From Lachnospira eligens (GTDB lineage: Bacteria; Bacillota; Clostridia; Lachnospirales; Lachnospiraceae): a DNA stretch of 64,000 nucleotides. The translations under genes and the position numbers were made by a program. Positions within the stretch are counted from its first letter, which is position 1, and each line of letters opens with the position of its first letter. The DNA lies in the NCBI RefSeq assembly GCF_009680455.1, contig NZ_WKRD01000001.1, positions 248,001-312,000 of the forward strand, given 5' to 3'. Below, one piece after another: positions 26,147-35,164 of this stretch. Under the pieces are notes generated by a model. It was not told where the DNA came from and did not search any database. It was given only the letters and a program-made list of their open reading frames with translations.

Positions 26147-26668
26147 TTAAGGTTTTGCAAATATACCAAGCGCAGGCGCACCATACGAGCATGAAACAAA
26201 TGCTGCTGCCATCATAAAATCAACAATTGCCATAATCCATGTTCCAAGTACAAAGCTCTCATGCCCGGCACGTCTTAACACATGATACTCCACAGCGAAA
26301 CCAGTTAGCACTGCCACAAAAAATGTTGCAATATCAAGCCACATTTTTGAAAATCCAAGAACTCCCATATATGTGTAGTACAGAAACGGAATTGCCCATG
26401 TTGCCACATTTGCACCGAGTAAAACCGCAAAGCCGCTTGCTTCGTATCTGTCCTTTAATGCATACCATGTATAGATTCCATACAGATTCATAGGCAGAAA
26501 CGCCAGCTTCATATGTTCCCATGTTGATTCATTAGTTGGAAAAAACAGCCCGGCAAATGTATTCTTTCCTGTCCAGTCATACACAAAATGAAATAAGGAC
26601 CCTGACACCCATACTGCCAGAATCCCTATTATCATTGTTATATTAAGTTTTTTGATTGTCTTGTTCAC
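26147..26668 (-). CDS. Small polytopic membrane protein, DUF6512-like
   Basis: This is an integral membrane protein of about 173 residues with five hydrophobic segments. Its most conserved-looking parts are SGSLFHFVYDWTGKN, then FFPTNESTWEHMKLAFLPM, which I associate with the DUF6512 group of unknown function. The start is a GTG at 26668 (VNKTIKKLN) because GGAGG lies eight bases before it; the longer upstream frame would run through that site. It follows the DUF3048 gene, and the ABC operon promoter begins directly after its stop. Function is unknown. Confidence 0.7.
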   Translation of the reverse strand: MNKTIKKLNITMIIGILAVWVSGSLFHFVYDWTGKNTFAGLFFPTNESTWEHMKLAFLPMNLYGIYTWYALKDRYEASGFAVLLGANVATWAIPFLYYTYMGVLGFSKMWLDIATFFVAVLTGFAVEYHVLRRAGHESFVLGTWIMAIVDFMMAAAFVSCSYGAPALGIFAKP

Positions 26669-26723
26669 AATGCACACCTCCATTATTGTTGAATAATAGA
26701 AGTATATGCTTCCATCTGTTGTA

Positions 26724-27875
26724 CTATTCCACTTCAACAGTCATAGTTACATCAGACACCTCAATATAAGTTCTTCCATCACTTACATTAATCTCTGTTC
26801 CATCTGCATATGTATACACTGTCTTGGAATAACGGTCTGACTTACTCCACTGGATTGGAACAGCATAACCGTTAGTTATGTAATAACCTTCCCCCCTGCC
26901 GACTGTATGAAGATTCCAGCAGTAATTATCATCCATCATGCTGTGTGTAATCTTCTGCACGATAATATTCTTAGTATTAAACTGTTCACCTGTTTCGTGG
27001 TCAAGACTTGGCTCGCCACTCGCAAACCTTAAATAATTACCTGACGCAGCATCATATGTAAATGTTGTGTACTGATAACTGCTGTAAGGCACATACACAG
27101 ATGATGCACTGACTGAATCTTCTCTTTTTGAAAGGTCAACATCTGATACATCATAATTAAGCAGTACTGTGTCCGATGCATTCTCAGCCTCAGCATTGAA
27201 ACCTTTTTCCTGTACTGCACTCTTTAACCTGTAAAGCGATGTATATGCTGTATGCTCTGTTGCAAGCCCTTCCGGATTATGTCTCCAATAATATGCACTG
27301 TTATAGAAGCCGTTAATCCAGTTAATACCAGTCTTTGCCTCATCACTCTCAGCGTAAGTGCTTCCGCCAAAATGTACAAATATCGCATCTGATTCAAAAC
27401 AGAAATCAAGGAAATTATGTCTTGCACTTCTTATTGTTCCAATAACCGTATCTGTCTGACTTACATTGCCTGACCCAATAATCTCCTGTGGTGCTTCATC
27501 TGTAACATCTGGATCCTCTACCTTGAACAAGGCAAGAAGTCTGCATGTATAACTCTCTGTTGGAAGCTCATATACAATATATGCCTTATTAAGTCCAGTC
27601 TGCACCTGTACAGCTACTGGTGTATTGTTAACAGATACTGCAAATGGTCTTGTCTTCGAATTAACGTCAATTATGTCGACCGTATTATCTACATATACAG
27701 TAGGTTCTTCTGTCTGTGAAGCAGCCTCTATCGGATTAATATTCTGTGATAAAGCCTCGCCCGTAGGATTACCGCCTCTTATTCTGCTTGTCATCATAAT
27801 GCAAATGGCAGCCGCAGCAACTGCTGCCGCGCCAAGAGCAGATATTATAATAATACGTTTTCTATTATTAATCAT
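26724..27875 (-). CDS. DUF3048 domain protein (YerB-like), membrane anchored
   Basis: This is a 383-residue extracytoplasmic protein with one N-terminal membrane segment (about residues 8-28, no lipobox). The DUF3048 fold follows: RPFAVSVNNTPVAVQVQTGL, KAYIVYELPTESYTCRLLALF, IGTIRSARHNFLDFC and FVHFGGSTYA are the typical blocks. The second half includes NIIVQKITHSMMDDN and ends in strands TYIEVSDVTMTVEVE. The function of the family is not established; it is found on the outside of Firmicutes. The ATG is preceded by GGGAGAT, and a good promoter lies just upstream at 27907-27935. Confidence 0.88.
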   Translation of the reverse strand: MINNRKRIIIISALGAAAVAAAAICIMMTSRIRGGNPTGEALSQNINPIEAASQTEEPTVYVDNTVDIIDVNSKTRPFAVSVNNTPVAVQVQTGLNKAYIVYELPTESYTCRLLALFKVEDPDVTDEAPQEIIGSGNVSQTDTVIGTIRSARHNFLDFCFESDAIFVHFGGSTYAESDEAKTGINWINGFYNSAYYWRHNPEGLATEHTAYTSLYRLKSAVQEKGFNAEAENASDTVLLNYDVSDVDLSKREDSVSASSVYVPYSSYQYTTFTYDAASGNYLRFASGEPSLDHETGEQFNTKNIIVQKITHSMMDDNYCWNLHTVGRGEGYYITNGYAVPIQWSKSDRYSKTVYTYADGTEINVSDGRTYIEVSDVTMTVEVE

Positions 27876-27906
27876 TGATTATCTCCCATCATAATAATCT
27901 TCCTTA

Positions 27907-27935
27907 ATTGTACGACTTGCACTTCTATATGGCAA
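27907..27935 (-). promoter_or_regulatory. Sigma-A promoter for the DUF3048 gene
   Basis: On the minus strand TTGCCA (27930-27935) and TACAAT (27907-27912) are 17 bp apart, directly after the tRNA terminator. Confidence 0.6.
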
Positions 27936-27976
27936 GAAAAAAGAGCCATACATAACCATAGTTATGTATAGCTCTT
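27935..27976 (-). terminator. Terminator of the tRNA-Leu gene
   Basis: On the minus strand AGAGCTATACATAAC and GTTATGTATGGCTCT form a 15-bp stem with a 4-base loop and one G-U, followed by TTTTTT. It begins about 9 nt after the tRNA 3' end. Confidence 0.9.
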
Positions 27977-27984
27977 TATTAATA

Positions 27985-28071
27985 TGCCGGCAACGGGAAT
28001 CGAACCCGTATGGGAGTATAAGTCCCGCAGGATTTTAAGTCCTGTGCGTCTGCCAGTTCCGCCACACCGGC
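27985..28071 (-). tRNA. tRNA-Leu (anticodon UAA)
   Basis: The 87-nt gene folds as a class II tRNA. The acceptor strand GCCGGTG pairs with TGCCGGC and the discriminator base is A. The anticodon stem-loop reads GGACTTAAAATCC with TAA in the loop. A long variable arm (CGGGACTTATACTCCCG-like) and the T-arm GGGTTCGATTCCC are clear. CCA is not encoded. The ~180 bp upstream to 28255 holds no gene that I can support; only a small GCCTGC/GCAGGC hairpin at 28079-28093 is visible. Confidence 0.97.
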
Positions 28072-28255
28072 GTAAAGTGCCTGCATAGCAGGCGTATTAT
28101 TAATACATATGACTTCCTCTGGCGCAGCCTAAGTGTCCCAAATGCAATAACAGATATGTAGTACATCACGACTCTTTACTACCTGCAGATTCAACATATG
28201 CAGTGAATGAAGTTTAGCACATTGTTATGTTTATAGCAAGCATATTTTGTCAGTT

Positions 28256-29320
28256 TCACTGTTTTGTCACATAATTTTCATAAACTGCCAGCTCTAACTG
28301 TGCATAAGTACCATAAAAAGTGGTACTTTTGTCACATTTGTCAAGAAGAACTGATGCCAGTATATCTGAATATCTGTCGGCAAGTTCTCCAAGCATATGA
28401 CCTTCTTCATCAAAGAAGTCATCATCTGTTCTTGGAAGTGTATCCATTGTTAACAGATTGAAATCATAATATTCAACACCATATTCTTCACAAAGCCTCG
28501 TAAAATATGCTCCTGCCTGTTCCGAATAACCGTTAACTGATGTTGTCGGCGTAATAGGTGATGTAACGCATACCAGTTCAATATTATTCTTCTTACAATA
28601 TTGAACAGTCTTTTCAAATGAATCCAGAACCTTATCACTGATTCCACTCTCATCCCATGCAACAATATCAGATGGCACGAGGCTGTCCATCTTCATATCT
28701 CTATAGAAAAATCCTTTGGCAGCATAAGGTCCTCCGGCATCATGTATCTCAACTGCATCCATACTGTAGTTGCGGTATGCCGCACTGCTCTTAACCTTAA
28801 GATTATTCATAATAGCAGACGGTGATATCTCATAAGCCCATCTCTTTGAATATACAGTACGAAAATCCTTTGTGAGCAGATTATCAGCTATATACTTAAG
28901 CTTTACATTACTGAAAGGAAGCCATGTGTATATGAAACAGTCTTCAAACTCCCTCTCTGCATAATTGCACCAGTACTGATAATCAAGGTCATATATAACT
29001 CTTTTTACATTATTATGCCGGTCACTCTCCATTAAAAGATAATATGAATCTGTTACCGTCTCGCCTGGTATTGCAAGATTAAATGCATTGTCAGATGCCC
29101 CGGCTTCATCGAGCTTTACTGGATTTATAGCAGATCTTGCATGTGAAGCTCCAATTATTATATTGTCATATCCTTCATCAGTATCTGCATTGTCGGCCTC
29201 ATGTATAATGTATCTTATATAGCCTGATGGCATCATCGCATAATCCATACATTTGACAAGCCCGGCCACTATGGCAATAAACACCACAGCTCTGACATAT
29301 TTTAATATTTTATTACTCAT
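28256..29320 (-). CDS. Membrane-anchored SGNH/DltD-like protein (distal copy)
   Basis: This 354-residue protein has one N-terminal membrane helix (about residues 9-25) and an extracellular SGNH-hydrolase-like domain, like the DltD/AlgX-type partners of MBOAT acyltransferases. The serine block is NIIIGASHARSAINP near residue 55. The C-terminal Asp-His block is LPRTDDDFFDEEGHM. A TSPITPTT strand lies between. It overlaps the neighbouring paralogue by 8 bp and is last in the carrier-MBOAT-SGNH-SGNH unit. It likely completes acyl or aminoacyl transfer onto a surface polymer. Substrate is inferred only from context. Confidence 0.82.
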   Translation of the reverse strand: MSNKILKYVRAVVFIAIVAGLVKCMDYAMMPSGYIRYIIHEADNADTDEGYDNIIIGASHARSAINPVKLDEAGASDNAFNLAIPGETVTDSYYLLMESDRHNNVKRVIYDLDYQYWCNYAEREFEDCFIYTWLPFSNVKLKYIADNLLTKDFRTVYSKRWAYEISPSAIMNNLKVKSSAAYRNYSMDAVEIHDAGGPYAAKGFFYRDMKMDSLVPSDIVAWDESGISDKVLDSFEKTVQYCKKNNIELVCVTSPITPTTSVNGYSEQAGAYFTRLCEEYGVEYYDFNLLTMDTLPRTDDDFFDEEGHMLGELADRYSDILASVLLDKCDKSTTFYGTYAQLELAVYENYVTKQ

Positions 29321-30386
29321 TGCCCCTCGCTTTAATTGCCTCTATGCACTCATCATAACTGCTGTAAAAATATTCTGAACAATCATTCTTTTTAAGTATC
29401 TCTGTGAGTACCTCTGAGAACTGCTCAGCAAGCTCTCCGTTCATATGACCTTCCCAGTCAGAAAAATCATCATCACTTACATTAAGAATCTCATTCTTAA
29501 TAAGATTGCCATCTATATACCTTACATTATTCTCATCACATATCTGCTTAAAATATGTATCAGCCTCATTAGCAGCACCCGAAACAACCGACGATGGTGT
29601 AATTGGTGCAGTAACACATATAAGCTCAATTCCATTGTCCTTACAATACTTAACTATCTTCTGGAAATATTTCTGCACCTTAGGATTAAGATCTTCATAT
29701 GTCCACGGTGATGGATTAAGCTTTCCCTTCTTATCAGTTACCTTTGTACGGTAGAAAAATCCCAATCCCTGATATGGTCCTTCTGTATCAATTCCGGCAA
29801 CACCCTCAATCTGGAAATTCTTATATTCATCAGTCTTCTTTATAGCCATATATTTCTTAGCCGTTTTCCAATTCCTGGCAAATGCATATCTTCTGAAATA
29901 TATTGTCCTGAAGTCTTTATCCATAAGCTGGCTTACTATATACTCCATTTTAAGACTTGTAAACGGAAGCTGTCCATATACAAGAAGATCTCCAAAATCC
30001 GAATCACGTTTCAGATTCTTATTCCAGTACTGATAATCAAGTTCAAGAATTATCTTCTTTACGTCATTATTATTGCACGCTTCTCTGATCATATAATAAT
30101 TATCAATAACCGTGGCGCCCTGAATACACATATTAATTGGATTAACTGCATATTCCATTTCCAGAAAATAATGCGGGTCAATTGAAGCCCTTCCATGTGA
30201 AGCTCCCACTACAATACAATCATAATCAGAGCCATCATCCGGATTGTCAACTGTATGGATTATATATCTTGCATACCCCGGCTGAACCATTACATAATTA
30301 ACTGCTTCAACAAGTATGGTTATAACCGCAAAGAATACTATCACCCTCACATATTTTAATATCTCTTTAAATGCTTTCTTCTTCAT
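29313..30386 (-). CDS. Membrane-anchored SGNH/DltD-like protein (proximal copy)
   Basis: This 357-residue paralogue of the next gene has the same layout: one membrane helix (about residues 13-30), the serine block CIVVGASHGRASIDP, the VTAPITPSS strand, and SDDDFSDWEGHMNGE with the catalytic-type Asp and His. Both copies share YDLDYQYW/LELDYQYW and FYRxK landmarks. The ATG at 30386 (MKKKAFKEI) is preferred because GAGGTG precedes it; the GTG at 30398 overlaps that site. It lies 18 bp after the MBOAT gene. Tandem duplication suggests two acceptor sites or two steps in transfer. Confidence 0.82.
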   Translation of the reverse strand: MKKKAFKEILKYVRVIVFFAVITILVEAVNYVMVQPGYARYIIHTVDNPDDGSDYDCIVVGASHGRASIDPHYFLEMEYAVNPINMCIQGATVIDNYYMIREACNNNDVKKIILELDYQYWNKNLKRDSDFGDLLVYGQLPFTSLKMEYIVSQLMDKDFRTIYFRRYAFARNWKTAKKYMAIKKTDEYKNFQIEGVAGIDTEGPYQGLGFFYRTKVTDKKGKLNPSPWTYEDLNPKVQKYFQKIVKYCKDNGIELICVTAPITPSSVVSGAANEADTYFKQICDENNVRYIDGNLIKNEILNVSDDDFSDWEGHMNGELAEQFSEVLTEILKKNDCSEYFYSSYDECIEAIKARGNE

Positions 30387-30404
30387 GGTATCCTGCACCT
30401 CTGA

Positions 30405-31994
30405 TTAGAACTGGGCGTACATAAATCCACCCGATGTATTAGAAATATAGCCAAGCATTGCAACTGACATAACAAGAGCTATGTATACAGCCCATCTGAT
30501 AATCAGCGGCTTTCTGTCAAGAGCTTCTCTGATTACAATGCCTTTCTCTTTAAGTATACTTATAATCAGCCACACAAGACAGCCTGCAAGTAATATAATC
30601 AAATCCAGCTGGCTTCCAAACATTTTTACAACGGCGTCCATGCTGAATGATGCATGTTTAAATGTATTTCCCATAAGTCTGAATGCATCTGTAAGAGTAG
30701 CTGCGTTATCAAAATACCAGCTTATATTAACAAGTATAAATGTTCTTATTATCTGCCATCCTCTGTACCAGCGTGCAGTCTTGTTAATATGTGTTATTTT
30801 AAACATTTTTTCATAAACAGGTGCCATAATACTGCTAAAGCTCATGATTATACCATTGTACATACCATATACGATATACTTCCATGCTGCTCCATGCCAT
30901 ACACCTACTATAAAGAATATGAGTAAATCAGCCAGACAGATAGGCAATGCCTTCGCCATATATTTACCAAATCTTGTTTTGCTGTGTTTCTTGAAGAACT
31001 TACCCAGCTTATTCATGGCTTTACTTAAGCTGAACGGATAGAACACATAATCCTTCATCCATGTACCAAGTGTTATGTGCCATCTGCGCCAGAACTCTCC
31101 AATAGAATGAGAGAAGAATGGCTGTCTGAAATTATCATCCAGGTGGATTCCAAACATCTCGGAAGCACCCATAACCATATCGATTCCACCAGCAAAATCT
31201 CCGTATAGCTGTGCGCAATACGCAAGAACACCTATTATTACATATATTCCATGATACTGTCCGGGATTATTAAACACCAGATCAGACACGACTCCTGCAC
31301 GGTCAGCTATAATGAACTTTTTGAAAAGTCCCCAAGCCATACGCTGCAATCCATGCTGGATAACTGCAAGATCATACTTATGCTCTGCCAGAAACTGTGG
31401 TGCAAGTCTGTCATATCTTCCGATAGGTCCCTGTGTTATCTGAGGAAAATACGAAACAAACAAAGCATATTTAAAAATGTTATTACATGCCTTTACTTTG
31501 CCTCTGTATACATCAATAACATATGATATCGACTGGAATGAATAGAAAGATATTCCAAGCGGAAGAAGCAGTGTAAATGTTGATATCCTGCCATTGCCAC
31601 CAAAAGCCTTAATTATGCCATTGACGTTCTCAATCGCAAAATTATGGTACTTAACAACTGCAAGCACACCAAATACCAGAAGAAGAGCAAGTACTACAAC
31701 TCTTTTCTTATATGTCTTTGCCTTTTCTTTTAAAGCCTTTTTATCTTCTCTTGCCAGCCCATCTGCTTTAAGGCTCTTGTCAAGATTATCCTCTGTTCTC
31801 TCTAAAAGGATTCCTGATGTGAAAGTAACGATTGTTGTAAGTAATATGAATACAACAGTCTTATATCCCGAACATAAATAGTAGGCATAGCTTAATATCA
31901 AAAGCCATGCCCACTGTGCCTTCTTAGGTATAAGATAATATACAATTACTCCCACTAATAAAAATACCAGAAATCCGGTAGAAACTAGTGACAT
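30405..31994 (-). CDS. MBOAT O-acyltransferase, DltB-like
   Basis: This is a 529-residue polytopic membrane protein of the MBOAT family, which moves an acyl or aminoacyl group from a carrier across the membrane. About eleven hydrophobic segments can be followed. The family core is GISFYSFQSISYVIDVYRG, then GPIGRYDRL, then the FWRRWHITLGTWMKDYVFYP block, and the catalytic-histidine motif FFIVGVWHGAAWKYI. It lies between a carrier protein gene and two SGNH genes, the same arrangement as DltB between DltC and DltD. A closely related paralogue lies at 62.1-63.7 kb. GGGGT precedes the ATG. Confidence 0.92.
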   Translation of the reverse strand: MSLVSTGFLVFLLVGVIVYYLIPKKAQWAWLLILSYAYYLCSGYKTVVFILLTTIVTFTSGILLERTEDNLDKSLKADGLAREDKKALKEKAKTYKKRVVVLALLLVFGVLAVVKYHNFAIENVNGIIKAFGGNGRISTFTLLLPLGISFYSFQSISYVIDVYRGKVKACNNIFKYALFVSYFPQITQGPIGRYDRLAPQFLAEHKYDLAVIQHGLQRMAWGLFKKFIIADRAGVVSDLVFNNPGQYHGIYVIIGVLAYCAQLYGDFAGGIDMVMGASEMFGIHLDDNFRQPFFSHSIGEFWRRWHITLGTWMKDYVFYPFSLSKAMNKLGKFFKKHSKTRFGKYMAKALPICLADLLIFFIVGVWHGAAWKYIVYGMYNGIIMSFSSIMAPVYEKMFKITHINKTARWYRGWQIIRTFILVNISWYFDNAATLTDAFRLMGNTFKHASFSMDAVVKMFGSQLDLIILLAGCLVWLIISILKEKGIVIREALDRKPLIIRWAVYIALVMSVAMLGYISNTSGGFMYAQF

Positions 31995-32017
31995 ATTATT
32001 TTACCCCGCTTTCCGGA

Positions 32018-32242
32018 TTAATCCTGCAGACGCTGAATCATCTCCCACATAGCTTCTGCTGAATTAAAGTTCTCAGGTACTATATCAACTGGTGTGATAT
32101 CAATGTCAAATGCATCGTTTAACTCACCAACAAGTGATACAATATCAAATGAGCTGAATATACCATCATCGATAAGAGTATCACATACTTCATAATCCAC
32201 ATCACTGTTAATTTCATTCAAAATGTCTAATAACTGATCCAT
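32018..32242 (-). CDS. Acyl/aminoacyl carrier protein, DltC-like
   Basis: This is an acidic 74-residue four-helix carrier. The attachment region reads DDGIFSSFDIVSLV; Ser31 aligns with the phosphopantetheine serine, but the usual preceding aspartate (DSL) is a serine here. It begins its own transcription unit (promoter at 32298-32326) and is followed 23 bp later by the MBOAT gene. The adenylation enzyme that should load it lies in the unit just upstream. The charged group could be D-alanine or, given the neighbouring decarboxylase, another amino acid or amine. Confidence 0.87.
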   Translation of the reverse strand: MDQLLDILNEINSDVDYEVCDTLIDDGIFSSFDIVSLVGELNDAFDIDITPVDIVPENFNSAEAMWEMIQRLQD

Positions 32243-32297
32243 AATAAACCTCGCAAAATATTAAAATCTATTGATCACACATCTGTGAACAGAAAAC

Positions 32298-32326
32298 ATT
32301 CTATCTTCTCATTCGCATATAGTCAA
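32298..32326 (-). promoter_or_regulatory. Sigma-A promoter for the carrier-MBOAT-SGNH unit
   Basis: On the minus strand TTGACT (32321-32326) and TAGAAT (32298-32303) are 17 bp apart, giving a leader of about 50 nt before the carrier gene. Confidence 0.65.
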
Positions 32327-32352
32327 TCATATTTTGTTACAAAATTGTAAAA

Positions 32353-33591
32353 TTATTGTGTATTACTGCTATTTATTAAAAATGTTTCAATAGGTTTTCT
32401 TATAACTCTGTAACCATTTTTCTTAGAATACATCACAATTGCCGGCATTCGACGGCTCAGAAACAGATATATTCCCTCCGTAACCGAATAAGCTCCAATA
32501 TTATAAAATGCTATCATATCGCCAATCTTAGCATCTTTTAATTCAAGATTCTTAACAATTACATCCCCTACTGTACATAATGAACCGCATATATTATATG
32601 GCTGTACTCCCTGTGAATACACTTCGACCTCATGATCTGCACCATCAGCAAACCCTTCTGTGTACTCCATTGGAATGAATTCACATCTTGGTTTCTTCAT
32701 AGCCATAGCCTGTCCATAATAATTAATATGATTAATTCCGCTGTCAATAATTGCATATCTTGTTGTGTCATTCATCTTCATATCAGCAATTCTGCTTATA
32801 AGAACTCCACAGGTAGCTGCAATATATCGTCCCATCTCAAGAGTAACATTGAATTTTTCGGACATTTCTTTAATCATCACAGCAAACTCTTTAAGCTCGT
32901 CAAAATCAGTATTCATGGCATCACATTTGTCTGTAACAAAGTAATCAACTGACAGACCAGGACCATACTCAATCTCTTTAAGCTTAACACCATGTTCAGC
33001 CTCACATGTATGTGCTATTGCCTGTAACCATACTACCTCAGCTTCTATCTGGCTTAATTTTTTCTTCTGTGTTCCCGAATAGCACTGGATTCCCTCTATG
33101 ATAATTCCCTTAAGTTCATCCTTTCTGTCAGCAATCTCATATACCTGACGCTCATTAATGCCGAACTGGTTGCCACTTGTAACTCTTATAAGCACCTTAA
33201 CTTTAATGCCACACTCAACTGCACATGAATTGATAAGTTCAAGCTGATTAAGTGATTCCACTGTGTAGATTCCAACAGCACCTGTCTTCATCGTGTAGAG
33301 GATATCTTTCTTTTCCTTATTAACACCCGAAAGGACTATCTTCTCCCTGTTTATGCCCTCTTTTTCGCATATCGCAAATTCACCTGGAGAACATACCTCG
33401 AATTTATCAAGCTTCTTGTCAAGCACGCTTATAAGAAACGGATTGGCCTTCATTGCATAACACACTGTAACTCCACATCCTAGAATCTGCTGCATGGCAT
33501 CAATCCTTGCACATAGCTCATCTGTATCAAATATATACGATGGTGTTCCACATTTTATGGCAATCTCTTTTAATTCATTAACTCCTACCAT
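32353..33591 (-). CDS. Fold-III PLP-dependent decarboxylase (diaminopimelate decarboxylase-like)
   Basis: This 412-residue enzyme belongs to the alanine racemase-fold decarboxylase group (LysA, ornithine/arginine decarboxylases, BtrK). The PLP lysine is in CYAMKANPF (K48). Further motifs are QCYSGTQ (the position of HxGSQ in LysA), LEMGRYIA, and a C-terminal CGSLCTVGD with the catalytic cysteine and aspartate, then GAYSVTEG. It lacks the CESxD glutamate usual in LysA, so specificity may differ. It starts 1 bp after the adenylation gene behind AGGAGG, so the two are surely co-translated. This suggests it makes or modifies the amino acid handled by the adenylation enzyme and carrier. Confidence 0.82.
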   Translation of the reverse strand: MVGVNELKEIAIKCGTPSYIFDTDELCARIDAMQQILGCGVTVCYAMKANPFLISVLDKKLDKFEVCSPGEFAICEKEGINREKIVLSGVNKEKKDILYTMKTGAVGIYTVESLNQLELINSCAVECGIKVKVLIRVTSGNQFGINERQVYEIADRKDELKGIIIEGIQCYSGTQKKKLSQIEAEVVWLQAIAHTCEAEHGVKLKEIEYGPGLSVDYFVTDKCDAMNTDFDELKEFAVMIKEMSEKFNVTLEMGRYIAATCGVLISRIADMKMNDTTRYAIIDSGINHINYYGQAMAMKKPRCEFIPMEYTEGFADGADHEVEVYSQGVQPYNICGSLCTVGDVIVKNLELKDAKIGDMIAFYNIGAYSVTEGIYLFLSRRMPAIVMYSKKNGYRVIRKPIETFLINSSNTQ

Positions 33592-33592
33592 C

Positions 33593-35152
33593 CTATGCCT
33601 CCTGTTCTTTATATATCTTCATAAGTTCTTTTCTGTCAATTTTACCATTCTTAGTAATCGGCATTGTTTCAACCTTAACAAGCACATTTGGAATCATCCA
33701 CTGTGGCACTTTATCTTTGAGAGCATGTGTTACGCCCTTTCTGTCAAGCTCACTTGCTCCTTCTATCTCAAAGAATCCGAGAATCTTATTCTCATCTGTA
33801 TCAAATATACAACAGCTTCTAAGGAGTCCCTCTATAGCATTCATGTATGTCTCAATTTCGCCAAGCTCGATTCTGTGTCCCATATGCTTAATCTGGAAGT
33901 CCTTTCTTGATGAGAAGAAAAGTTCACCATCTTCACTATAGTAACCAAGATCACCTGTGCGGTATATAGTTTCCAGATATCTGTCATTAAGAGGATTCTG
34001 TACAAATGCTGCTGCTGTCTTTTCAGGATTACGCAGATACCCCATAGTTACAGCTGTTCCAGATACACATATTTCTCCTAACTCGCCTGGTCTGCCTGCA
34101 TCAACAAGCTTATCCTCATCATCTAACAGGAATACTCTTTCATTGGCAAATGGCTTTCCCATCGGAAGCTTCTCGTCAAGACCAAACTCTCTGTCAATAA
34201 TATAATATGTACAATTACATGTTATCTCTGTTGGTCCGTAAAGATTAACAAACATTGCATCCGGATACTGCACTCTCCATGCATTAAGATGCTTTATAGG
34301 CATAACCTCTCCGCTGAACATAATCTTGTTAAGTGAAGATGGTCTCTTATACTCGAATCCATTAAGAGTTGTTACAATACATAACGCTGATACAGCCCAT
34401 ATAATAGTTGTAACCTTTCTGTCATCAAGGAAATCAAGAAGCTTGGTTGGAAATGAGAAGCACATCTTAGGAATAAGCTGTAAGGTTGCGCCTGTCTTTA
34501 AACTTGAATATATATCCTTAACTGATACATCAAAGTCAAAAGGTGCCTGATTACCTATAACATCCTCATTAGTAATTCCAAATGTTTCTGTAAAACAGTC
34601 AATAAAATCTATTGTTGAACGGTGATTAACTATAACTCCTTTAGGAACACCTGTCGACCCTGATGTAAATATTGAATACAATGGATCTGTATCAAGTGCC
34701 TGTTCTCTTATCTTTTCCAGTCTCTCCTGAGCCTCTGAATCAACAGCCTGTCCGTCATACTCTTCAAGCAATTCGTCAAGATTAATAATCTCGCCCTGAA
34801 ATCCGAGCTTTTCTGCTTTCTTGGCTGACTTATTATCCACAACCAGAATATCTGCCTGAATCGTATCTAATATAAGATTAATTCTCTCAACCGGATGAGT
34901 TGTATCAAGCATACAGTAATATCCGCCTGCATACACAATTCCCATAAATAAAGATAATGTATTACATGTCTTATCCATATACACAGGAACTCCCTGTGTA
35001 GGCTTAATCTTAAGTGAGAGACAGCTTCCTATGAACTTTGCCTGATTCATAAGCTGTGTATAAGTAAGTTCATTATTCATGTCCGCACACGCTGTCTTTT
35101 CCCCATACATTCTCTGTGAGTTTTCAAGAAACTCTAATACATTCTTTTCCAT
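33593..35152 (-). CDS. DltA-like amino acid adenylation enzyme
   Basis: This 519-residue enzyme of the acyl-adenylate family should activate an amino acid with ATP and load it onto the carrier protein encoded at 32.0-32.2 kb. The core motifs are intact: TSGSTGVPKG (163-172), FDFDVSVKDIY (about 205-215, with the aspartate that binds an alpha-amino group), NLYGPTE near 300, YRTGDLGYY near 395, and the C-terminal lysine motif ITKNGKIDRKEL. It most resembles D-alanine:carrier ligase DltA, but also stand-alone NRPS adenylation domains. It follows the GtrA gene and precedes the decarboxylase. Amino acid specificity cannot be fixed from sequence reading. Confidence 0.88.
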   Translation of the reverse strand: MEKNVLEFLENSQRMYGEKTACADMNNELTYTQLMNQAKFIGSCLSLKIKPTQGVPVYMDKTCNTLSLFMGIVYAGGYYCMLDTTHPVERINLILDTIQADILVVDNKSAKKAEKLGFQGEIINLDELLEEYDGQAVDSEAQERLEKIREQALDTDPLYSIFTSGSTGVPKGVIVNHRSTIDFIDCFTETFGITNEDVIGNQAPFDFDVSVKDIYSSLKTGATLQLIPKMCFSFPTKLLDFLDDRKVTTIIWAVSALCIVTTLNGFEYKRPSSLNKIMFSGEVMPIKHLNAWRVQYPDAMFVNLYGPTEITCNCTYYIIDREFGLDEKLPMGKPFANERVFLLDDEDKLVDAGRPGELGEICVSGTAVTMGYLRNPEKTAAAFVQNPLNDRYLETIYRTGDLGYYSEDGELFFSSRKDFQIKHMGHRIELGEIETYMNAIEGLLRSCCIFDTDENKILGFFEIEGASELDRKGVTHALKDKVPQWMIPNVLVKVETMPITKNGKIDRKELMKIYKEQEA

Positions 35153-35164
35153 TACCTTCTCCTT

